From TH5896 sp049578985 (GTDB lineage Archaea; Thermoproteota; Nitrososphaeria; Nitrososphaerales; Nitrososphaeraceae): a DNA stretch of 14,610 nt. The notes under the pieces were generated by a model that saw only the letters and a program-made list of their open reading frames with translations, searched no databases and was not told where the DNA came from. The position numbers and the translations under genes were made by a program. The stretch is from the NCBI GenBank assembly GCA_049578985.1, contig JBAUMZ010000156.1, positions 1 through 14,610 on the forward strand. The letters run 5' to 3'. How positions within the stretch are numbered: the stretch's first letter is position 1; the number at the start of each line of letters is the position of its first letter. Shown in pieces: positions 7,338-13,941 of the stretch.

Positions 7338-7733
7338 GACGCAAAATGAATTGGTATCTTGTCAGATTCACCAGTATTTCATAAATCGTAATATTGCCCT
7401 TCCTCATGGCTCTTTGATTAGGATTTTGGATTATTACAAAAAAATATGATTTAGAATGACCTCATTTTAATAGGCGTATATAAAGCCTGTCACCTATCTC
7501 ATACTGGTTACTCGTTAATGTAATATGATTTGTCAATAACTGGCGTTGAAAGATTCGCCCCACAGACAGGTACGCTTGAAAACGATTCCTCATACTCACT
7601 TTCTTGTTTCGTTTGCCTGAGGAGAGAGGGTTGCAAATACAACTATATTTGAACACGATTTATGTGATAATTATACTATCCCAAGGGCTAATATTAGCGA
7701 TTCTAGGTGTAGGCGTCGTCTGAGCGTACCTGG

Positions 7734-7770
7734 AAAATAGTAATGGGTAGTAGTGGTTGAAAATAGTAAT
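7734..7770. repeat. Direct repeat AAAATAGTAAT, two copies
   Basis: AAAATAGTAAT occurs at 7734-7744 and again at 7760-7770, 26 bp apart start to start and about 170-200 bp before the next gene. The role is unknown. Confidence 0.5.
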
Positions 7771-7861
7771 ATGTAAGCCTGCGATGCGATCAAGGTACTA
7801 ATTTTAATTTTGATTCTCCTCAACAAAAAATGATAGGCTTAGGATTCAGATCAGGTCGGAA

Positions 7862-7877
7862 TTGACTTGAAAGTCAA
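7862..7877. promoter_or_regulatory. Palindrome TTGACTT-GA-AAGTCAA, candidate operator
   Basis: Perfect 7-bp arms surround 2 bp. The site ends about 25 bp before the TATA box of the gene at 7938, the usual position of an upstream regulator site in archaea. Confidence 0.4.
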
Positions 7878-7902
7878 ATATCCACTCTCAGAAAAGTTAT
7901 AT

Positions 7903-7915
7903 GGCTATAATAAAA
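7903..7915 (+). promoter_or_regulatory. TATA box of the 201-residue membrane protein gene
   Basis: GGCTATAATAAAA, centred about 29 bp before the ATG at 7938, predicts a leaderless message. A short inverted repeat ATCTGA/TCAGAT (7923-7928 and 7934-7939) straddles the predicted start site. Confidence 0.55.
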
Positions 7916-7937
7916 AGGAAGTATCTGACGGTATCAG

Positions 7938-8543
7938 ATGACTGATGTTATACAGCCAATTTCACTTAGGATTTTTACCATGGTTGGGATCGTTTTGGCT
8001 ATATCTTTTGCTTGTTCCTCATGTCTCTTTCAAAGAGATGATTCATTCCTCGCTTACGGCCATTTTTTTGGACAGAACATAAGCCGTGATGGATACCAAG
8101 TTGTATTTCAGCCATTTCCCTTTGCTCCAATGGCTGGAGACAACACAACCCTAAATTTTAGTATTCTTGACGAAGAAAATATGAATATACATAATATCTT
8201 TTCAGCTTTAATAATTAAGGAGAAAGAATCTAATGAGACTATAGCCCAAATTCCATACAAGCAGTACTTGTACAGTGACATTACAATTCCTTACAAATTT
8301 AGTAACGATTCTGAATACTTGGTCACTCTGGAAACAAGAATTATCGGAGATTCCAAATATCAAGTTCAGCCGTTGACTGCAACATTTGACCTAATCGTCG
8401 GGGACCAGACAGCTGAATATTTCAAAATGATAATGCTTTACTTTGTCAGCCCTGTATGCGCGGCGGTTATCGTTGCTATCTTGATTTACGAGCTACATTG
8501 GAAAAAGAAAAAGGCCAAAACAGGGAGACCAACGACGAAATGA
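7938..8543 (+). CDS. Membrane-anchored protein with a single outside Ig-like domain
   Basis: The 201-residue protein has an N-terminal hydrophobic segment (about 12-30, IFTMVGIVLAISFACSSCLF), an outside domain of about 130 residues, and a C-terminal transmembrane helix (about 163-185) ending in a strongly basic tail (HWKKKKAKTGR) that marks the inside. The outside part (YQVVFQPFPFAPMAGDNTTL, then LNFSILDEENMNIHNIFSAL, LYSDITIPYKF and TATFDLIV) has the beta-strand pattern of YtkA/FixH-like or similar Ig-like domains, which in archaea often accompany copper or electron-transfer proteins. This likeness is by eye. Cys26 and Cys29 near the end of the first hydrophobic segment could be a lipid attachment or metal site. 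The next gene downstream is the CopC/CopD fusion, with a similar domain. A leaderless promoter fits the start at 7938; Met15 is a less likely alternative. Confidence 0.75.
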   Translation: MTDVIQPISLRIFTMVGIVLAISFACSSCLFQRDDSFLAYGHFFGQNISRDGYQVVFQPFPFAPMAGDNTTLNFSILDEENMNIHNIFSALIIKEKESNETIAQIPYKQYLYSDITIPYKFSNDSEYLVTLETRIIGDSKYQVQPLTATFDLIVGDQTAEYFKMIMLYFVSPVCAAVIVAILIYELHWKKKKAKTGRPTTK

Positions 8544-8585
8544 CCTTATGAAGTTATGTGATACACACAAGGCCGATATAGGTGG

Positions 8586-8616
8586 ATATAATATACAGAA
8601 GTATTCAATATTATAT
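8586..8616. repeat. Inverted repeat ATATAATAT / ATATTATAT
   Basis: Perfect 9-bp arms at 8586-8594 and 8608-8616 enclose 13 bases, about 45 bp past the stop of the membrane protein gene. ACACACA before and TGTGTTGT after could lengthen the stem imperfectly. It may mark the 3' end of that transcript, but the arms are pure A/T, so stability is low. Confidence 0.4.
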
Positions 8617-8676
8617 GTGTTGTATTCTACACCTCTATAACCTAGATGAAATTATTGATACTATACTGGTTTCTTA

Positions 8677-8793
8677 TCAACGACGTTTAGTCTCTAATTT
8701 AAGCAAGTAATCTCCTACCTTGTAGACCACCTCAATACCAAGACATACAATCGTCTTTACTCCTTTAACAGTGACGGTCTCTGATTCTATCAT
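8677..8793 (-). CDS. Possible small protein or gene remnant, 38 codons
   Basis: On the minus strand an ATG at 8793 opens 38 codons reading MIESETVTVKGVKTIVC and then LGIEVVYKVGDYLLKLETKRR. The alternating charged and hydrophobic pattern resembles a small beta-strand protein. The open frame extends about 11 codons upstream of the ATG without another ATG. A TATA-like sequence (TTTCTATAAATTTTC, about 8800-8814) is too close to the ATG to be its promoter by the usual spacing. A separate 13-codon frame (MITTGFFGNKYKK) lies just upstream on the same strand in another frame, so this could be a decayed gene. The evidence is thin. Confidence 0.25.
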   Translation of the reverse strand: MIESETVTVKGVKTIVCLGIEVVYKVGDYLLKLETKRR

Positions 8794-9019
8794 AGCTGAA
8801 AATTTATAGAAACCAACTTCTTTCGCTCAATTCACTTCTTATACTTGTTTCCAAAAAACCCAGTGGTAATCATGTGTCTAGCGGCTGCGGATTAGATAAT
8901 AATCATAGCCTGAATATTCGTTGAATTAATTCGTTCTTTATAAGATGAAGGTTCAGGCGGCTGTATAAAAGACTGTTCTGATACAATCTCATCTTAGTCC
9001 GGTCATAAAGAAGCACAAT

Positions 9020-9029
9020 ACTATAAATT
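9020..9029 (+). promoter_or_regulatory. TATA box of the CopC/CopD fusion gene
   Basis: ACTATAAATT is centred about 30 bp before the ATG at 9055 and predicts a leaderless message. CCATATATAT at 9041-9050 is too close to the start to act as the TATA box. CTGTATAAAA at 8961-8970 could be a second, more distant promoter. Confidence 0.55.
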
Positions 9030-9054
9030 CCATTTTTGTCCCATATATATTCAC

Positions 9055-12000
9055 ATGATTGAGTTTAAATTATTTGTTCCACAACTGCAGGGTCGTCCAT
9101 CCTGGTCCTCACCTACTATTTTTCTTGCTTCGTTTTTAATATTATCTGTTGGGATTACATTCCTTCTTTTATTTTTTTCATCGGACAATGTATTTGGCCA
9201 CGCTTTCGTTCTTGACAGCAATCCAGCTCCTTCAGAGAGCCTAGAAAATCCGCTGACGAGAGTCGAAGTTTTTCTTAGCGAGCCTGTTGATGACAGCTAT
9301 AGTGAAGTGAAAGTCATTGGACCTGACGGAAAACAGGTAGACAATCAAGATACCCAGCATTTCGACGGGGACCAAAGTACTCTTGGTATAACTTTGCCTA
9401 AAAGTCTAGAAGATGGTGTGTATACTGTGTCCACTAAGATGCTATCTCAAATAGATGGACATGTCACCGATGATGCATTTGTATTCGGCATTGGAGAAAA
9501 AACGTCTATACCTTCGTCTACTTCAGGTCAAGGCGAACAAGGGGCATTTAAAGCAGGATCGGCTTTAGATCAATTATCTACGCCTGACGCGATAGCCAGG
9601 TTTCCCGCCCTGGTGGGACAGGTGGTTGTAGTGGGGGCGGCGTTCTGTGCTATATGGTTATGGAGACCTTTTGCGAAGATAGCTTTATTCAAAGGTACTT
9701 TTAGCACGGCTGGGCAGGAATATGGAAAGCATGGGAAGCAAAAAAGAACGTTAGTACGTTCAGTGCCTGATGCAGTATCTGAATTTAGGAAAAACATAGA
9801 CCATCGAATGGTGTGGATAATGCTGGTCGGGGCTGCGATTGTAGTGGTAGCCGACTTTGGAATGATTTACGCCTTGGCATACTCCCTCGATATAGGGATG
9901 GCAGATGCAATGACTACTAAATTTGGCGGTATCTGGTTCATAAGAACTTCCGTTTCCGTCTTGTTATTTGCTTTGATTTTGTTTGTCTATTTGAAGGTAA
10001 ACCATATAACAAGAATTTTTAAGAATAGAAAGCCGTCACCAGAACCAGGAACTACTAACCCATTGGCAGGTGCAAGCACAGGACTTCTTTCTAAGCGAAA
10101 TCTAATTGCTATCCTGATAGTGGGGGTACTCACTTTACTGACCACTTCTTTGATGGGCCATGGAGCGGCCATCACTTCAGGTACACAAATACCTATAACC
10201 ATAGATTTTGTGCATAATCTGGCCGCTTCAATCTGGATAGGAGGTGTCATTTACTTGGCTCTGGCAGTCGTTCCTAGATTAAAGCATAGCGAAACTTTGA
10301 ATGATCAAATTAAATGCAGTTTTTTAAGCATTATGATTCCTCGCTTTACGACGCTGCCTGTAGTAGCTTTGGGTGTTATTGTGATTACGGGTCCTTTCCT
10401 GCTCTATCTGTTAGAAGATGATCTGAACTTGACCCTTGCTTCTTTATACGGAAAGGCGCTTCTTGCTAAATTAATTTTTGCGGCAGTCATGCTAGCGATT
10501 GGCGGCTATAATCAGAGAATAGTTCATCGGAACGCTCTTAGCCTATTAACGAGATTTCAATCCCAAGAAGAACAACAAGTAGTGGTTTCAAGATCGAAAG
10601 ATGCAAGAATTTCCCAATCATCATCTGCATCTCCCTCATCCTCATATTCTTTTCCATCCGACAAAGGAGATTTCGGACTAGGTGATAAGCTTTCTTTCAT
10701 ACTAGAAAATGTACGCCAGAAAATTAGGTTGAGCAGAAATAGCACGACTGAAGGGCAACGTGAGGAGAATGATGACTTTGCCAATTTAGGCAAGGACCAA
10801 AATCAATCGACTGAACGCAATACCGACAGTCGGCCAAAAAGAAACCCTTCGATAACTTGGTCGAGAACGATTTCCACTTTCAGTAGGAGCATCAGAACCG
10901 AAGCGATCTTTGGAATACTGCTGCTGGCCGCTGTAGCGGTACTCACAAATACTGGGTTGCCTGCAAGCGAATTTCAAGGCCAGATTCAGCAGGCAGGTAA
11001 AGATGCCTCGCAAACAGATATTCAGAACCTCCTCATTACCACTTCAGGAATCGGTGATCAGGGTAGTAGCGGCGGAAGTGGATATTCAGACACTCAATAC
11101 CTTGAGAATGCCACTGCGAGAATCAAGCTTGATATTGAACCCTTTGCTGTAGGGAACAACAATTTTGAAGTTGAATTTCAAGATATGTCTGGTAATCCAA
11201 TTGATATGCGAACGGTAGGGATGAAGTTAACCCAAACTGAAGAGAATATAGGTCCTATCGAGATTCAGACAAACAAAGTCTCTGAAGGTACGTTTACCGC
11301 CAATGCTTCATTTGGTCTTGCAGGAGAGTGGAATTTGATAGTCGAAGGCGTTAGGAATGAGGCCAACGCGCTAAATCTTGTCGCTACCTTCAATCTCTTT
11401 GTTAAACCAGATCTGGATCAAATTGATTACAGTGTGACCCAGATGGCTTTGCCTGGCAATAGGAGCCAGCCACTTTATCCTGTTTACGATTCTTCTCGTA
11501 ACTCGATTTGGGTGGGAGACACTTTACTGTCTTCTGGCAGGATCTTTGAATATGATATTGCCGGTAAGAAGTACCTGGAACATAAGATCCCCGGTGCGAA
11601 TATAGTGACAACAATGGCTTTGGACCAATCAAATGACAGAATGTGGTTTATTGATCCTATATCTAAGGCATTAGGAGTCTACGATCCTCAGGCAAATAGT
11701 AGCAAATTATACAAATTTCCTAATGATAGTGTGGTTCCGTCTTCAATTGTGTTTCGGAGCGCCGAATTTCCTACTTTGAATAATAATAATGATAGTCTCT
11801 ACACTCTGAATGCTGCTGCTACTGGAGATGCATCTAGATTGAATGGAACTGCTAATGGTAACGTAGTAGGCGACAGCTCCGCAACTGTCTGGATTACATC
11901 TCCATCTACTGGTGAAGTATTGATATTTGACACAGGACTAGAGAAGTTTACAAATATGATACCTTTGCCAACCCCTAATTCAAATCCTCTTGGAATTGCT

Positions 12001-12804
12001 ATTGACTCATCTAATGGACAACTCTGGATAGCCGAAGGCGTAGGAAAAATCGCCCATATAGATCCTGCGAACAACCTTACATTCAACGAATTTGCGCCAG
12101 AGACTACTGCTAGTGGCAATGGTGCCTTAGATGGTGGGGCAGAAAATGACACTCTGATCAGCCCTACCGCTCTGCTCATGGATCCAAGTACAGGAAATAT
12201 CTACATTTCGGAGCATGATGGGCATGTAATTTCCGTATTCAACACTGTATTTAAGACCTTCAGTGACTTTCCACCTATCGCAGAGGACGCCCTGCCTTTT
12301 GGGATGGCTTTGGACAAAGATCGGAATCTCTGGGTGGCTGAACATGTAACGAATAGGCTAACGGTGATCGATCCGTCAACCGGTAAGAATAAAGAAGTGA
12401 CGCTTCCATCGTCGGCTCCATTTGTCCAGTATCTGACAACCGACAATGAAGGCATGATCTGGTTTGCTGCCCAACGTGGAAATTCGATCGGGTATATCAC
12501 GTCAAGTCTAAACCTTTTGCAGGTAGCACCAACCTCTACTTCGGCCCCCTCTACACCATCATCCGTGGGAGGTCAAAGCCCGATAACCATTCCGGGAGGC
12601 CAGACATTATTTACACCTATGTTCAATATTGGCTACGAATATTTGATAGGTCCGATCATCGCGATCGGCGTTCTTGCTAGCGCTGCCTTTTATATTAACA
12701 GCATTGTGAGCCTAAAGACAAGCATAAGACAAGTCAATTCAATAACAACTTCAGCCAGTGGCGGGAGTGACCTGTCAGACAGATCCAAAAATCGTCCATC
12801 TTGA
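9055..12804 (+). CDS. CopC-CopD copper protein fused to Ig-like domain and seven-repeat beta-propeller
   Basis: A 1249-residue membrane protein. A signal segment (about 20-46) is followed by a CopC domain (49-146: GHAFVLDSNPAPSESLENP, VEVFLSEPV). His49, which would be N-terminal after cleavage at VFG|HA, and Asp134/His136 in IDGH match the CopC Cu(II) ligands. The CopD-like membrane region (about 183-485) has some seven helices, including GHGAA (His369) and FVHNLAASIWIGG (His387). A polar, Ser-rich cytoplasmic linker (500-605) leads to a helix at 615-632, then an outside Ig-like domain (690-785) like the YtkA-type domain of YcnJ proteins. A Vgb/NHL-like propeller (795-1155) follows, with seven repeats marked at IWVGD, MWFID, VWITS, LWIAE, IYISE, LWVAE and IWFAA. 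A C-terminal helix lies at about 1196-1213. CopC/CopD proteins bind copper outside and are linked to copper uptake; the propeller is an unusual addition with unknown ligand. One blade carries an Asn-rich insert (905-940). Confidence 0.92.
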   Translation: MIEFKLFVPQLQGRPSWSSPTIFLASFLILSVGITFLLLFFSSDNVFGHAFVLDSNPAPSESLENPLTRVEVFLSEPVDDSYSEVKVIGPDGKQVDNQDTQHFDGDQSTLGITLPKSLEDGVYTVSTKMLSQIDGHVTDDAFVFGIGEKTSIPSSTSGQGEQGAFKAGSALDQLSTPDAIARFPALVGQVVVVGAAFCAIWLWRPFAKIALFKGTFSTAGQEYGKHGKQKRTLVRSVPDAVSEFRKNIDHRMVWIMLVGAAIVVVADFGMIYALAYSLDIGMADAMTTKFGGIWFIRTSVSVLLFALILFVYLKVNHITRIFKNRKPSPEPGTTNPLAGASTGLLSKRNLIAILIVGVLTLLTTSLMGHGAAITSGTQIPITIDFVHNLAASIWIGGVIYLALAVVPRLKHSETLNDQIKCSFLSIMIPRFTTLPVVALGVIVITGPFLLYLLEDDLNLTLASLYGKALLAKLIFAAVMLAIGGYNQRIVHRNALSLLTRFQSQEEQQVVVSRSKDARISQSSSASPSSSYSFPSDKGDFGLGDKLSFILENVRQKIRLSRNSTTEGQREENDDFANLGKDQNQSTERNTDSRPKRNPSITWSRTISTFSRSIRTEAIFGILLLAAVAVLTNTGLPASEFQGQIQQAGKDASQTDIQNLLITTSGIGDQGSSGGSGYSDTQYLENATARIKLDIEPFAVGNNNFEVEFQDMSGNPIDMRTVGMKLTQTEENIGPIEIQTNKVSEGTFTANASFGLAGEWNLIVEGVRNEANALNLVATFNLFVKPDLDQIDYSVTQMALPGNRSQPLYPVYDSSRNSIWVGDTLLSSGRIFEYDIAGKKYLEHKIPGANIVTTMALDQSNDRMWFIDPISKALGVYDPQANSSKLYKFPNDSVVPSSIVFRSAEFPTLNNNNDSLYTLNAAATGDASRLNGTANGNVVGDSSATVWITSPSTGEVLIFDTGLEKFTNMIPLPTPNSNPLGIAIDSSNGQLWIAEGVGKIAHIDPANNLTFNEFAPETTASGNGALDGGAENDTLISPTALLMDPSTGNIYISEHDGHVISVFNTVFKTFSDFPPIAEDALPFGMALDKDRNLWVAEHVTNRLTVIDPSTGKNKEVTLPSSAPFVQYLTTDNEGMIWFAAQRGNSIGYITSSLNLLQVAPTSTSAPSTPSSVGGQSPITIPGGQTLFTPMFNIGYEYLIGPIIAIGVLASAAFYINSIVSLKTSIRQVNSITTSASGGSDLSDRSKNRPS

Positions 12805-12888
12805 TACAAAATAACAACTTGTACACTTGACCATTACCATATTCATATCCTTTACTTTGATGTGTTGACCAACTGTTTCCATTGTATT

Positions 12889-12960
12889 TGCTTAATCTGA
12901 AGAGCTGGAATCGCGAAAGTTTGTTGCTTAATCTGAAGAGCTGGAATCGCGAAAGTTTGT
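12889..12960. repeat. Perfect tandem duplication of a 36-bp unit
   Basis: The unit beginning TGCTTAATCTGAAGAGCTGG and ending AATCGCGAAAGTTTGT occurs at 12889-12924 and again, identical in all 36 bases, at 12925-12960, with no spacer. It is noncoding, about 85 bp past the CopC/CopD fusion stop and about 110 bp before the next start codon. It is not a CRISPR array because no spacer separates the copies and only two are present. The identity implies a recent duplication or selection on the unit. Confidence 0.95.
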
Positions 12961-13040
12961 TGACCTTCCTTATTACCTGTCAATTTGGCCATTGCGTCAT
13001 GTCTCAAAACAAGTACTGTAAAGAAGTGAAAAGAGGATTA

Positions 13041-13050
13041 AATTTATAGT
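13041..13050 (+). promoter_or_regulatory. TATA box of the adenosine-specific kinase family gene
   Basis: AATTTATAGT is centred about 26 bp before the ATG at 13072 and fits a leaderless transcript. Confidence 0.55.
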
Positions 13051-13071
13051 AAAGACACCATCAACCAGATT

Positions 13072-13554
13072 ATGGAGGTTAAATCATTCAAGATCGATCT
13101 TCCGGCTGGAACACAGATTATTTTAGCGCAAAGTCATTTTATAAAGACGGTAGAAGATGTCCACGAATGTCTTGTAAATTGCGTTCCTAGTATCAAATTT
13201 GGTATAGGCTTCTGTGAGGCAAGCGGGCCTTGTCTTGTGAGGCACTCAGGTAATGATGCAGATCTGGAATTGCTAGCTACAAAGTTCGCTAATGAAGTTG
13301 GTTGTGGGCATTTTTTGGTCGTAGTCATCAATAATGCTTATCCAATTAATGTCTTACCCAGGTTAAAAGATGTACCCGAGATTGTAGGCATTTACTGCGC
13401 AACCGCTAATCCTCTTGAAGTGCTCTATATGGAGACTGAACAGGGAAGGGCAATCTTGGGCATAGTAGATGGCTTCAAACCCAAAGGGATAGAGAATGAC
13501 GACGAAGCTCAAGAAAGAAAAGTGTTCTTGCGCAGTATTGGCTATAAGCTCTAA
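13072..13554 (+). CDS. Adenosine-specific kinase family protein (PF04008 type)
   Basis: The 160-residue length and conserved blocks match the family for which the adenosine-binding Pyrobaculum protein is the structural model: FGIGFCEASGPCLVRHSGND (43-62), GCGHFLVVVINNAYPINVL (78-96), IYCATANPLEVL (107-118) and GRAILGIVDG (125-134). It is cytoplasmic, with no signal peptide or membrane segment. Family knowledge gives nucleotide or adenosine binding; the kinase name comes from annotation and the true reaction is not well established. The gene appears complete, and the TATA position supports its start. It stands alone: the neighbours on both sides are exported proteins with no evident link to nucleoside metabolism. 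Confidence 0.92.
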   Translation: MEVKSFKIDLPAGTQIILAQSHFIKTVEDVHECLVNCVPSIKFGIGFCEASGPCLVRHSGNDADLELLATKFANEVGCGHFLVVVINNAYPINVLPRLKDVPEIVGIYCATANPLEVLYMETEQGRAILGIVDGFKPKGIENDDEAQERKVFLRSIGYKL

Positions 13555-13941
13555 GGTAGTCTGGGTAATGGCAATCCGATTGATTCCGAAGTAATGACCT
13601 GGGAAAAAAATTGTCGGTAAAGAAATCGATCAAACTTTCATATGATGAGTTTCACGTCATCTAATTGGCACCAGTCATAGGAACACAACTATCCCTTCAT
13701 TCCACACAACCAAATATCAACTGCGCATATACTGAAGGTCATTGAAAAATCCAAGCTACCAGTCTCGTTAGAAGACGACATGCTGTATTACACAAAATTT
13801 AGGACTCGGATTGTCTCGTGTGCAGAACAAAATCCATATTATGATGCTAGTTCACGAAGAAATTGCATCTAATAGCGTTTACATCTGCCATGAAGTTTTT
13901 CTATAACATTCTTATATAGCCTCCGATTTACTTTGTACGAT
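13555..13941. other. Noncoding region before the CHRD protein gene
   Basis: This 387-bp gap has no convincing gene. A 30-codon plus-strand frame (13780-13872) exists but has no promoter at a fitting distance and no recognisable character. The last 30 bases hold the promoter of the CHRD gene. Confidence 0.5.
13911..13920 (+). promoter_or_regulatory. TATA box of the CHRD protein gene
   Basis: CTTATATAGC is centred about 26 bp before the ATG at 13942, predicting a leaderless message. Confidence 0.6.

Larger units (their letters stand above)
7338..7937. other. 600-bp region without a convincing gene
   Basis: The longest frame is a minus-strand run of 64 codons (7462-7656) starting at GTG, with no protein-like features, so it is not called. 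A good TATA-like box, GTATATAAAG at 7476-7485 on the plus strand, has no open frame after it and could drive a small RNA beginning near 7508. An 11-bp direct repeat (7734-7770) and the promoter of the next gene (7862-7913) fill the right end. Confidence 0.5.
8544..9054. other. Noncoding region before the CopC/CopD fusion gene
   Basis: Apart from the A/T inverted repeat and the doubtful 38-codon frame, this 511-bp gap holds promoter elements for the following gene: CTGTATAAAA at 8961-8970 and ACTATAAATT at 9020-9029. No tRNA or other RNA gene was recognised. Confidence 0.5.

Noticed and set aside
7462..7656. Minus-strand 64-codon frame starting at GTG
   Set aside because: It has no membrane segment or recognisable motif, an atypical composition, no Shine-Dalgarno, and the nearest TATA-like sequence (7667-7681) is too close to its start.
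11799..12500. Several long minus-strand frames inside the CopC/CopD fusion gene
   Set aside because: They overlap strongly coding plus-strand sequence with clear propeller repeats and have no plausible products; they are shadows.
12889..12960. CRISPR array, because the repeat is 36 bp long
   Set aside because: There are only two copies, directly adjacent with no spacer, and no cas gene is present.
13780..13872. Plus-strand 30-codon frame before the CHRD gene
   Set aside because: It is short, lacks a promoter or Shine-Dalgarno, and its residues show no recognisable pattern.
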